From contig JAVTVY010020607.1 in NCBI GenBank assembly GCA_036873755.1, forward strand, positions 1 through 64,000: a DNA stretch of 64,000 nt, read 5' to 3'. Source of the DNA: Hanleya hanleyi (lineage: Eukaryota; Mollusca; Polyplacophora; Lepidopleurida; Hanleyidae). Position 1 is the stretch's first letter, and the number at the start of each line of letters is the position of its first letter. The translations under genes were made by a program, and so were the position numbers. Positions 43,820-54,394 of this stretch are shown here, one piece after another. The notes below the pieces were generated by a model that was given only the letters and a program-made list of their open reading frames with translations, ran no database searches and was not told where the DNA came from.

Positions 43820-45165
43820 TATGCCCCCCCCCCCTCTAACTAGAGGGGGGGCATATAGCGATCGCTTTGTCCGTCCGTCCGTCTGTCCGTCTGTCCGTCT
43901 GTCTGTCTGTCCGTCTGTCCGTCCGAATTTCTTGTCCGAGCAATATCTCGGTTAATATTTGATGGACAGGATTGAAACTTGCATGGAATGTGGCTAGTGC
44001 CTCGTAGATGTGCAGCGTTGAGTTTTTTCCGAGTTCGGGTATAATTTTCAAGAGTTATGGCCCTTTTTCTGAAATCTCTGTGAATGGGACTTGTCCGGGC
44101 TGGATCTTGGTTAATATTGTATGGACAAGTATGAAATTTGCATGATATGTGATCAGTGCCCCACAGTTGTGCAGCGTAAAGTTTCTTCATGTTTCGCTTA
44201 TATTTTCAAGAGTTATGGCCCTTTGTTCCTGAATTCTTCGTGAATTGGGACTTGTCCGGGCTGGATCTCGGTTAATATTGTATGGACAATTATGAAATTT
44301 GCAGGATATGTTGTCAGTGCCCTGTAGTTGTGCAGCGTGAAGTTTCTCCGCGTTTCGCATATATTTTCAAGAGTTATGGCCCTTTTTTGTTCAAATTTGT
44401 GCGAATTGGGACTTGTCCGGGCTGGATCTCGGTTAATATTGTATGGACAATTATGAAATTTGCAGGATATGTGGTCAGTGCCCTGTAGTTGTGCAGCGTG
44501 AAGTTTCTCCACATTTCGCGTATATTTTCAACAGTTATGGCCCTTTTTTCTTCAAATCTTTGAGACTTGTAGAGCTGGATCTCGGTTAATATTGTATGGA
44601 CAAGTATGAAATTTGCATGATATGTGGTCAGTGACCCATTGGTGTGCAGCGTGAAGTTTCTCTGCTTTCGGTTATATTTTCAAGAGTTATGGCCCTATGT
44701 TTATCAAAACTAAAGTGAATGGGATATATTCATTTGTCCAGGCTGGATCTCAGTCCATAACCGATTTGGACCAGAAAAATGGCTATATTATATGTTATCC
44801 TACATTCCAAAGCAGACAACATAGGTCCTGAAATTAAAGTATGAAGTTGCCCCAAAAAGAGTGAATTGGGTGGAAAATTTAAAGTTCACTGATCGCTTCA
44901 TAATTTCACCACAATATACTCCCAAGGAATGTAGGTCTCATAACCAGGTCACATTTTCGGATTTGGCGAAAGCCCTGGCGACCATCTTGCATCGAAACAT
45001 CGTATTATCACTTGTTGGCTGATACTTGGAATATGTATTATGTGAGGCATGGCAAAAAAAGTGACAGAAACAGAATTTGTATAATTATCCAAATTAGGCC
45101 TCCACCAACCAATAAACAACAGAACAATGGCGGGGCAGTGTCGGATTAAGCGGAAGGGGGGCATA
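43820..45165 (+). mobile_element. GTCY element with TATGCCCCCC ends
   Basis: TTATGCCCCCC opens, and CCCTCTAACTAGAGGG forms a hairpin. Then come a 60-bp GTCC/GTCT run (43870-43925) and five units of about 185 bp. Each unit has 'acttgtccgggctggatctc', 'ggttaatattgtatggacaa' and 'caagagttatggcccttttt'. The block closes with GGGGGGCATACA at about 45156. Same plan as the HINE-like elements: hairpin, GTCY, tandem units, inverted subterminal ends. The sequences are unrelated. Confidence 0.7.
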
Positions 45166-45317
45166 CAATTGAGTAATCTCTGATTGCTTCCTTCCTGTGT
45201 TTTGTTATTTTTGCACTATCAGTATTTTTTCATGTTTATTTTTTGTACATACTGGGCATTCGCCATTCTCCTTCTTCGGGTTTATAAAAACAGGCTACTG
45301 GAACTTGTCTATTAATC

Positions 45318-46340
45318 TTGATAAGCATCATGTATACTCTTTTTAATGCAGATCTTCCTGAACCTGATATTTTGCCGACTAGTACAAATACCAGTGTTGA
45401 TATCTCATTCCTCGACAATAAATGTTTTAATCCGATTGCACTGAATGATATTGATCACAGCAAAACTCAAACGGACGACAATGAATATGAAATTTCACAC
45501 TGGAGGAGTATTGATATCCATCAATCTAATTACTTCACAGAGACATCATTTTTAGAAGAACCTAACATAAAAACCCCTCCTGGCAATGAATCGCTGTCGT
45601 TTTTCCATATGAATGCCAGGAGTCTTAAAAAACACTTCTCGAAAATTTCAGGATTTATCTATAATTTGAAGCATAGTTTCTCTGTCCTAGGTTTTTCTGA
45701 GAGCTGGTTAGATCCCTCGACTGAAAAGTTATTTGAGATTCCTGGATACACATCATTTCCATCATCGAGAAGTAAGAGAAAGGGTGGGGGTCTTGTCCTA
45801 TATGTTAAGGATTCTATTAAATCATGCAAAATACGGAATGACTTATCATTTCTTGACAATGATGGCGAATTTGAAACATTATTTCTAGAACTGATCTTCA
45901 ACGAGATCAAATACTTAGTTGGTATATTCTACCGACCCCCTGGTAAATACGTTAATGCGTTCAACAATCATCTAACTTCTTTGCTTAAAACACCTGACAT
46001 AGAACGGAATAAATGTATTCTTATGGGCGATTTCAATATCGACTTATTCAAAACTGATACACATAGCCCATCGAAAGATTTTCTTGAAATCATGAAATCG
46101 CAGTATTTTTTCCCACAGATTACTAAACCTACTAGAGTCAAATCGCATACAGCAACGCTCATAGATAACATTTTTATAAATTTTCATGAAGTTAATCTTC
46201 TATCAGGAATATTTTTAACAGATATAACTGATCACTTTCCGATTTTTCATTTACTACAGTCCACGCAGGAATATAATCCCCCGCGTTCTAACATAACCTA
46301 TCGACGTGTTAGCCCAGAAAAAAGGAAGAATTTGGTCTGA
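45318..46340 (+). pseudogene. LINE apurinic-type endonuclease domain
   Basis: Open for 340 codons. The domain begins at about residue 94 with FFHMNARSL (Asn99). It has the catalytic Glu in GFSESWL (Glu129), then GGGLVLYVKD, GIFYRPP, MGDFNIDL (Asp238, Asn240), TLIDNIFIN and the closing DITDHFPIF (Asp305-His306). All key residues of the exonuclease-endonuclease-phosphatase fold are therefore present, and this part may have decayed least. The first 80 residues have no recognisable feature and may be leader or a remnant ORF. A frameshift after RRVSPEKRK separates it from the RT part. Confidence 0.85.
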
Positions 46341-46349
46341 GAACGAAAG

Positions 46350-48412
46350 ATATAAATTGGGATACTGTAGTTCAAGAAGAAGATGACTGTAGTGTTGCGT
46401 TAGACAATTTTCTGGCCGAATTTAACTTAGTGTATAATGATTGCTTTCCAGTGAATACAATCCCGGCATCTTGTAAGCGTATTATTAAACCATGGATAAT
46501 CCATGGAATACTTACCTCTATCCATGAAAAAAATCGCTTATATCGGCGGTATATTTGCAGTCGGGATGACAATGCACATACAGATTATAGAGCTTACAGG
46601 AACAAATTAAATCATACTATTCGGCTTTCAAAAAAGAACTACTTCGAAAACAAATTCAACCAGTGCAATCAAGACATTAAAGGAACTTGGAAAATATTAA
46701 ACCAGTTGATGAATCGGAAGAAAAACGCGTCTCTACCTAAAACATTTTTAATTAATGGTGAAGAGGAAACCGACAGTCTTACTATTGCTAATAAATTTAA
46801 CGAATATTTTAGCTCACTAGCGTCTAATTTAGATTCAAAAATTCCTCCGGTTTCAAAAACGTTTGATGAATTCCTTGGCACTGCACCTGCTGAAAGTTTT
46901 GATTTTTCTCCAACAACTCCAAATGATGTTCAGAATGTTATTGTGGGCTTGAAATCGGCCGCACCGGGGTTGGATGGTATTTCTATGTCCATTGTAAAAC
47001 TTGTAGCTTCTTCTGTTTCTGTTCCTCTTGCTCATATCAAACTTGGAATGGTACCTGATTGTCTGAAATATGCAAAGGTTACACCAATCTTTAAATGTGG
47101 CGAGTCCATGTTATTTGAGAATTATAGGCCAATATCAGTCCTGGAAAAAATTGCAGTAAACATGATGCTCACTTTTCTGGAAAAGAATGACATCATCTCG
47201 GAGAACCAATTCGGATTTAGGTCGAATCACTCCACTTCACAGGCTGCGATATCTCTCTACGATGACTTTGTGGCTTCAAAAGAATAAAAAAATTACAGCA
47301 TAGCTATGTTTCTGGGCCTTTCCAAGGCGTTTAATACAGTCAATCATGATATCTTAATCTCCAAATTATATCACTACGGTTTCCGCGGGTCACACAATAA
47401 CTGGTTCAGAAGCTACCTGTCTGGTAGGACACAGTCTGTTTCGTATAATAATATAATCTCTTCTCCTACCGATATCACATGCGGTGTACCACAAGGATCT
47501 ATTCTTGGACCGCTTTTATTTTTGTTATATATAAATGATATTAATAACGTAACAGATTATCTCAAACTGATTCTTTTTGCTGATGACACGAATGCAGTTT
47601 GTTCTTCCAAACACTTGGCGGATGCTGCTCGAATTATGTCAGACGAACTGCAAAAACTACATACGTGGTTTTGTGCAAATCGCCTATCTTTAAATGTCAA
47701 AAAAACTAAATATATGATAGTTAGCCCAATTAAAATACAACGCTTGAGAAACGTCCCAAAACTAGAAATAGCTGGCCAAGAAAATGAAGAGGTTAGTAAC
47801 TTTAAATTCCTGGGCATAATCTTGAATAATAAACTAAGTTGGACAACTCATATAGATTATATCTGCAAAAAAATCTCAAGAAATACAGGAGTTATTAATC
47901 ATATAAAAAACTCTGTTAACAAGAAAACACTTTATATTCTGTATTATTCTATGATATATCCCTATCTGTCATATTGTAACATTCTTTGGGGCAATACTTA
48001 CCTTACTCATCTTAACCCGTTGATTGTACTACAGAAACGCGTAATAAGAGTTTTCACTTCATCCAATAAACGTGATCATACGCAGCCTCTCTTTTCGAAA
48101 TTAAAAATCCTGCCTCTAACTAAACTTCACCTATATGTTTCCCTAAGTTTTGTACATACTTTTATGTATCACCCTGAAATTATACCGAAACGCCTTAAAA
48201 ATTATTTTACAAGACTTTCTGCAGTGCATCGATATCAAACAAGGAACCAGCAAATTAATCTTTACAGACCATTCTATAAGACAAATTTTTCTTTCCATAC
48301 TCTGAGAGTAGCAGGACCACGGGAATGGAACAAACTTCCCTCTCCGCTCAGATCTATATTCTCATCCTCGCTATTTAAATCCAAGCTCAAGTCTTATCTC
48401 ATTGAAATGTAG
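46350..48412 (+). pseudogene. LINE reverse transcriptase domain with damaged motif A
   Basis: Two stretches in the same frame (46430-47287 and 47306-48412) are separated by a TAA at 47285-47287. In order: KSAAPGLDGIS, AKVTPIFKCG, NYRPISVL, ENQFGFRSNHST, then motif A as FLGLSKAFNTVNH, the motif B region GVPQGSILGPL, and motif C FADDT. In active elements motif A reads LDLSKAFDTV; here the catalytic Asp is Gly and the second Asp is Asn, so polymerisation is not expected. The C-terminal 170 residues (YLSYCNILWGNTY, ..GPREWNKLP..) are the usual tail of this group. Confidence 0.85.
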
Positions 48413-48517
48413 CCTGTTTTCCCCCTTATAGTATCACGTGCTATGCATTAACTTGCCCTGTTCTATTCTGTATTTGTATGTGTTAAAAACTTTCACCTTC
48501 CGTATCTGTACCATCGT

Positions 48518-49320
48518 TTTTACCCCTCGGCCAGCTTTGGCCTAGGGGTATTGTCGTCATCATGTACGGCTGTCCGTACGTCCGTACGTCCGTCCGTCCG
48601 TTACCGCGATATCTACAGAACCGTTTCATGCATGGCAACCAAACTTGTTACATCTATTTATCTTCACGTAAATCAGAAGCCTATCGAAAATGAGTCATCT
48701 CGGACAATATTTTGTAGAGTTATGCCCCTTTTTACAAATAAAAATCCATTTATGATTTGTTATTGTGATAATTTCAGAACCGTTCCATATACGACATCCT
48801 AACGTGATACAGTTGTTTCTCTTGACCTGAACTAGATGCCTAGGGGCATTGTCGTCATCATGTACGGCTGTCCGTACGTCTGTCCGTCCGTTACCGCGAT
48901 ATCTACAGAACCGTTTCATGCATGGCATCTATTTATCTTCACGTAAATCAGAAGCCTATCGAAAATGAGTCATCTCGGACAATATTTTGCAGAGTTATGC
49001 CCCTTCTTACAAATAAAAATTTATTTATGATTTGTTATTGTGATAATTTCAGAACCGTTCCATATACGACATCCTAATGTGATACAGTTGTTTCTCTTGA
49101 CCTGAACTAGATGCCTATCGAAATTGAGTCGTGTCAGAAAGTATTTTGCAGAGTTATGCCCCTTGTCCATTTATGATTTGTTATTGTGATAATTTCAGAA
49201 CCGTTCCATATACAACATCCTAACGTGATACAGTTGTTTCTCTTGACCTGAACTAGATGCCTATCGAAAATGAGTCGTGTCAGAAATTATTTTGCAGAGT
49301 TTTGCCCCTTGTCTAATAAA
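48518..49320 (+). mobile_element. GTCY element with CTCGGCCAGC hairpin, units repeated
   Basis: ACCCCTCGGCCAGCTTTGGCC..GGGGT forms a hairpin, then 'attgtcgtcatcatgtacgg' and (GTAC)GTCC/GTCCG runs. Units of about 150-300 bp follow with 'accgcgatatctacagaacc', 'gagttatgcccctt' and 'gttattgtgataatttcaga'. A second head without the full hairpin starts at 48839. It shares its head with the nested element at 34992. Confidence 0.65.
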
Positions 49321-49509
49321 ATCCACTAATTCCTATGTTAAGTTTGCATATAATTTCTATATCATGTTTGTATACTATCACATTTTATTTATTGATTGGA
49401 TGACTGATTTATTGATTTATTCTCTTACACAATGCGAAGAACAAGCGTATATCTATAGTGTATGTATTTATTCCAGAAACAAATTAATTCAAGGGGAGGA
49501 AAACTTTTT

Positions 49510-49772
49510 TTTTTTTTCAAAGAAAGTACACTTACAATACCAGGTGTAAATATTTCTTCCCACAAGCCAATCAATTGGTAGAGACACCCTTACATTATAA
49601 TAGCTGGGGTTCAGAGCCGAGGGGTTTCGATAGCGCAGCTTCATGTTTGTAAGTGTTACGGGATAGAACAAGCCCCCAGGGGTTTTATTCCCGCCAAAGT
49701 TTTCTGAAATCATGTCTTTGTATTGTTAGTGTATAATTATTGGTGAATAAATATCTATCTATCTATCTAGAG
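49510..49772 (+). mobile_element. 3' end of an unidentified retroelement with (ATCT)n tail
   Basis: About 240 bp ending 'tgaataaatatctatctatc' at 49752-49771 has the look of a non-LTR or SINE 3' end with a short-repeat tail. No coding sense is visible. Confidence 0.4.
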
Positions 49773-50030
49773 CAGAAGATTGATTTATGACTTCTGACCT
49801 TAATATATCGGCGATCAGTTTTCTTGAACACCCATGCTATTAATGAACTAAGACAGTCGATGAGGTCCTGATGAGGGGTTGTAGTATTGACAGTCGAGAA
49901 ATCCCATGTGGATACTTGTCCGTACGGGATTTCCGCTCTCGCATCGAATTATTTCATAAGAATTTGAGTTTTTCATTATCCGCATACATTAAACAATGGA
50001 GTTTTTGTAAATAGTGGCGCAATACCTTTC

Positions 50031-50525
50031 CTAAAATGCTTTTACCTTCTGAAGGGCCCTCGGTAACGGGACTGAAAGAAGCTTGGGCTTGCAGCCTTCA
50101 GAACCAGCTATGATTCTAACTTTATGGTGATTTATGCATTTTGGGGTGCAGTACACTTCCAGTGTATCGTTACGAGTGATTGGAAGACAAATATCTCGTT
50201 CCTTGAGAAACGTTTTGTAGTTGTTAAATAAATCTTCCAGAGTAAATGCAGTTTGGGAGTAAGTAGACTCATTCGATGATTGTATGCTTATACTCAATCC
50301 CTTAACCTGCACCTGATATACTCGAATACGGAAGCGGAGTCGAGCTTTCGATCTTTCTACTTTCAATTTTACAAGACGAGAAGCTCGAATACGAGGGCGA
50401 TGTAGAGCTTTCCATCTTTCCACTTTCAAATTTGCAAGATGGAATGCTGAGTTGTCGAGTGTTACATGGATCTTTCCTGTGGAGTCATACATGTATGGTT
50501 GCTTTTTCGTCGCCAGTTTTCCCAT
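50031..50525 (-). CDS. Unrecognised 164-codon frame with LKVER repeats
   Basis: The minus-strand frame is open from the ATG at 50523-50525 to 50031. Residues about 30-70 are repetitive (NLKVERWKALHRPRIRAS, KLKVERSKARLRFRIR), encoded by the same 'gaaagtagaaag' wording as the array at 40765. The remaining half (AFTLEDLFNNYKTFLKERD, ..CLPITRNDTLEVYC..) is not repetitive and could be a piece of a real protein. No splice sites, second copy or domain were found. The repeat has coding sense in one frame only here, so chance cannot be excluded. Confidence 0.35.
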   Translation of the reverse strand: MGKLATKKQPYMYDSTGKIHVTLDNSAFHLANLKVERWKALHRPRIRASRLVKLKVERSKARLRFRIRVYQVQVKGLSISIQSSNESTYSQTAFTLEDLFNNYKTFLKERDICLPITRNDTLEVYCTPKCINHHKVRIIAGSEGCKPKLLSVPLPRALQKVKAF

Positions 50526-50683
50526 CTCTTACATATCTCACCAATTGATGACTAGACGCAATAAACTTTATGCATATTGTCACAATGTATGACCTATCGA
50601 AAGTCACTGAGATCGACCCATATTTTCGTAGAGTGAACGTCTTCAGATCCATCGTTTACAATATGTAGAAATAGCCGAAAAAA

Positions 50684-50869
50684 TGGCTGTCGAGTCTGTG
50701 ACGTCATCATCGCGGCTATTTTCTTTTTTTTTTTACATTTTCGGGTAGAGCTCGAACTAAAGATATGCTTGACAAGTTTCAGCCCTCTAGGGATACAGAG
50801 AATATATAGGGGGTGGGGGGGGGGTGATCCAGGCTGCAATACACTCTAAATGATCACTTCCAATTAGGG
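50684..50869 (+). mobile_element. piggyBac-like MITE, 3' part, in the intact gene copy
   Basis: Equivalent to 3785-3990 within the duplicated intron: 'gtgacgtcatcatcgcggc', 'acattttcgggtagagctcg', ending TTAGGG then TTAA at 50870-50873. Confidence 0.65.
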
Positions 50870-51179
50870 TTAATGCGATGTATCTAGGCAGGCTATTGGC
50901 ACTATATTCAGACCAAGTCGGTGAGGACCAGGTCGTATAGTTTCGTAATCGCAAGATTTCATTCATGTTAAGATGCCAATCCATATGAACAGTGAAGCGG
51001 AACATATGTCATTAGTCTCGCGATAATAAGGTGCCATTATGGTATTTTGTTGGCAATCATTTGGTATCTCGTTCCTTTCCATGTATGTGAATGTGAATGC
51101 TAACATATTACTGTTTGCTGTTGTTGTTGCTGTTGTCCTGACAATTCGAAGTTTGATAATTTTCTCCTTCTTTGAACAG

Positions 51180-51619
51180 GTCGTCAGTCAAGAGGAAGAA
51201 GTCCACGACCAACTAACACAGCTGCCTACTTCGTTCCACGATCATCCGCTCAACATTCCACTACTATGACTCCACAAAGACAGCCTTTTCAAGCGACACA
51301 CCAGTTTAATAGTGGACAACCCCCAACAGGTGCGAACACACCCTATTTTACCCCGCAGTATCCGGCTTATAACAGTGGTCAATCACCAGCGAGTCCAAAC
51401 GCAGCTTACTCTATTGGCCAATATCCAGACTATGCGGATAGTGGTTACACGCCTGTGGTACAACCCTCTGATCCTAGTGTACCTGGGGTCTCAATATCCC
51501 AAACCGGCACATCTCAGCCACAGCCATCAGCACCATCTATGTATCAGCCTATGCCCCCTCCCACAGAGATGACAGCCCCTCCCCCGTCCTACGATTCGCT
51601 ATTTGCAGGGAACAAATGA
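51180..51619 (+). CDS. LDLa receptor gene, Pro/Tyr-rich cytoplasmic tail with PPxY end
   Basis: From the acceptor 'tttgaacag' the exon is open for 145 codons to TGA at 51617-51619. It begins RQSRGRSPRPTNTAAYF, continues through Tyr/Pro/Gln-rich text (YPAYNSGQ, SIGQYPDYADSGYTP) and closes TAPPPSYDSLFAGNK. PPSY is a PPxY motif, the known ligand of WW domains such as those of Nedd4-type ubiquitin ligases, and YDSL also fits a YxxL endocytic signal. The tail probably couples the receptor to ubiquitination and sorting (inference). Its intron and 3' flank are duplicated at 3652-5515, where the exon is broken. Visible exons sum to 349 residues plus a missing start. Confidence 0.85.
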
Positions 51620-52379
51620 GTGGTTATTGAAGAAGCCTGGTGGAGTTCAATGTTGGTGATCGCATGTTGATTCCAGATAGGAAATTGTAAATAACCGATC
51701 TCATGAATTGTCAAAACACCCGATCAAAGAAGAATTTGGTCGGTATGATAAAAACTGAGTCTATCGCGCTTGACCAAGTACTGTGCCACAATCTCTTACG
51801 TTTATGTCTAACATGAAGGGTATAACACTTGTCGTGAAGAAAGTGTGATTTGTTTGGTTCGAATCTCATTAGCAGTTTGAGACGTCCTGATCTCCATTAC
51901 CATCAAACTGTCGCGGTGTTCGGCTATGACATTTCCAATCGTTTCATCTGGATTTGCTCTGACAAACCTATGAAAAGTGTCACTCCCGTTGTCTATCGAC
52001 AAATGCAGGAAAATCCCATTAGCTCCTGCCATTATCCCGTCAAGGCACTCTCTAAGCACTGGGAATGCCCAGGAAGCTATACATTTGTGCAAAGAATGGC
52101 GATTACAACACCTTGTGGGGAGTATTTAGGATAGCACCGCCAAGTGGCGGAAGAGTTGTCTTCCCTCGCGGAGAATTGTTTCCATCACAGAATTTTGCAA
52201 CAGGGTTTTTCGTATTTTTTTTTTTTTTTTGTCAATGAAAAAATCGAGTCGGCGGAGAGAAAAAAAAGGACCATTTGGGAATTATATTTTTTCACAAAAC
52301 CCGTTTATGGGGTCGGCGGATCCGTAAACCAAGAGAAAAAAAATCTGGCTTAATTGGCAACAGCATTGATTTTAGACCT

Positions 52380-53210
52380 GGAAGTCATCATGTTTTAGGG
52401 TAAATCCAAGATGGCCACCAAAGCATCTGACCAGTCGGTTTCTTATTCGGGTATTCATTAGATCTAAAAGGCTTTACCACCACAAATTCGCCGTATTCAG
52501 CATCGGCGTGTCCCATAACATACATATAGTCATTTCCTCTATCGAAATCCGTTACATGAAAATCCGATAATTGACAAATTTGGGCGAATTACGATGGAGA
52601 ATAGCGGGGAAACTGTTTTAAAGAAAACGGTTGACATATTTCCGAAAGAGCTGCTCTTGGACAATATAATGCAACAAACGACAAGGCTGTCCCCTGTGGT
52701 TCCAGAGTTATAGCCTGTACAAGATGTGCTCCGTTTCTGACAAAAATCAAGATGGCGGCCAACCACGTGACCTAGGAGCAAAATTTTTGCATATTCGTGA
52801 TCGCCATATCGCCATATCTCCATCCAAATCCGTTATTTGAAAATCCGACAATTTTGATTGGTCAATGGCGGCCATTTTAATTTACGGTACAACTTTTCAA
52901 ATCAAGATTTGGGAGCCCCAGATTCATCGAATATGTGTGCCAAGTTTCGAGGTCATTGGTCCAGTAGTTCCAGAGGAGAAGATTTTGGAAGGTTTTAGGA
53001 TAAATCCAAGATGGCCGCTAAAGCATCTGACCACTCGGCTTCTTCTTTTGATATGCATTAGATCTCATATTCCAAAAGAATTGTGCGAAGTTTCGACTTC
53101 ATCGGTTAAACGGCGGCCAAGGAAATTTTGTCACAAAATCCGGCGGAATAATAATAAAACCAATACTAAGAGGTTTGCATGCCTCTGGCTTGCAACCCTA
53201 ATTAAAAACT
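52380..53210 (-). mobile_element. 'aagatggccgc' repeat element with AGAGGTTTGCATGCCTCT hairpin head
   Basis: Two units share 'taaatccaagatggcc.c.aa' and 'agcatctgacca.tcgg.ttctt' at 52404-52470 and 53003-53075. A middle unit has 'atccgttacatgaaaatccg' at 52547 and 52830. The right end is 'gaataataataaaacc' followed by the hairpin GAGGTTTGCATGCCTC and 'ggcttgcaaccctaa'. Such elements with a hairpin end are common in molluscs (my recollection). It is not coding. Confidence 0.55.
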
Positions 53211-54380
53211 ACTGCATTCTTGGTTGATCGTAGATGTTACCGAACTGAAATTTTGAAACAAATCCTGACCATAATTGAGATAAAGTGTACCAAAAAAAAA
53301 GCCCTAAGTTTTTTAGCATTTCTTTCATTCAAATATTCGGACGATTGTCGCATCAGGGTAACATGGATTGCATGCCTCTCTCGTAGCTATGACATCAAAA
53401 TATGATTATCGCGCATTTACTTTCAGCTTTGCACCCTTCGTGGCATGATTTTTGTGAACATCTCGAAGAATAACCTAAATGGACGCCAAAATCTTTCAAT
53501 AAAAAATCTCTAATCTATTTGACTGCCGACCGCCAGCGCAGTTTCAGCGTGGATAATCAAAAATTAATGCTGATATGCCCTATTCCAGTTCTTGTTTTGA
53601 TTTTCCGCCATGTAGCTTTTCTTTCTCCGTGTCAAATATAGAAAATAGTATGCATTAAATCAGTACGAATGACAAACCTTGACAAGTACATTCGAGTTTG
53701 TTCCAGAGTTGTTCAGAGTTTTCAGCCAATCAGATTTTTTCTGTTTGAAAAACAGAGGAAATTCGATTGGCTGCAATGAAAAGGAATACACATTGGTTAT
53801 TCCGAGACAATACGACTGTTGCTTCAGTAATTATTATTGGCTGCCGCATACAGAAGCTTTTCTAATTTTCGACCGCAAATTTTGTATAGACTCATTATTC
53901 ACATGTGTGACCTTTTATGCCTGCATGTGATGTATCTAATACACAGAATGAAGGTGAGAATATCCACAATTAAGGTGAGAATGCATATTCACACTTCACA
54001 TTAGTAGTCGCGGAAACCCCTCTAAGACTATTCACCTTCGTACCATTTATATTAAACATTTGCTCCATTCACATTGAAATGAACAATACATTTTCTGACC
54101 AATGACATACAGTCTTAGCTATGGAAGACTGCAAAAAGTTCATTGACCCATGTCCCAAAAGTAAATAACATCACATAAATTGTCCCCAAACTCAATCTGA
54201 AGATAAATTTTTCATAAAAAATTGTGTGTTAATTCGGTTGCAATGAATAAAGTTAACTACCATCATCATCATCATCATTTCATTTCACTCCAACCACACA
54301 GGATGGTACGATGGGTACAACCATATATTATGGTGACCACATACACATTGTATCAAACTTATGAATATATATATACATTA
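53210..54380. other. Unassigned DNA with one hairpin and a (CAT)n tract
   Basis: CAGCCAATCAGATTTTTTCT at 53723 pairs with the reverse complement of the stretch ending GATTGGCTG at 53773, a 51-bp foldback. (CAT)6 lies at 54261-54279. No gene can be supported. Confidence 0.5.
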
Positions 54381-54394
54381 TTTATATTAAAATA

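Larger units (their letters stand above)
45200..48480 (+). mobile_element. Non-LTR retrotransposon (LINE), nearly complete, broken
   Basis: The element carries endonuclease and reverse transcriptase in the usual order over 3.1 kb. A frameshift near 46340 and one stop at 47285-47287 break it. It lies between two GTCY elements inside intron 4 of the LDLa receptor. Motif style (SKAF.TVNHDIL, GVPQGSILGPLLFLLYIND) is that of the jockey/CR1 group. The 5' and 3' borders are estimates, and no target duplication was found. Confidence 0.8.
18082..51619 (+). other. Extent of the LDLa / TM / PPxY receptor gene
   Basis: Five exons (18085-18129, 18518-18640, 38868-39227, 40467-40550, 51180-51619) share phase-1 borders and, once joined, read as one single-pass membrane protein. 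Introns 2 (20.2 kb) and 4 (10.6 kb) contain respectively the giant palindrome with one HINE-like element inside it and a second beyond its right edge, and the LINE with GTCY elements. The gene model is inference from splice phases and domain order; no transcript data are available. The first coding exon is missing from the model. Confidence 0.7.
50553..51872 (+). repeat. Segmental duplication partner of 3652-5515
   Basis: Last-intron end, tail exon and about 250 bp after the stop; it lacks the 514-bp MITE found in the other copy. Confidence 0.85.
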
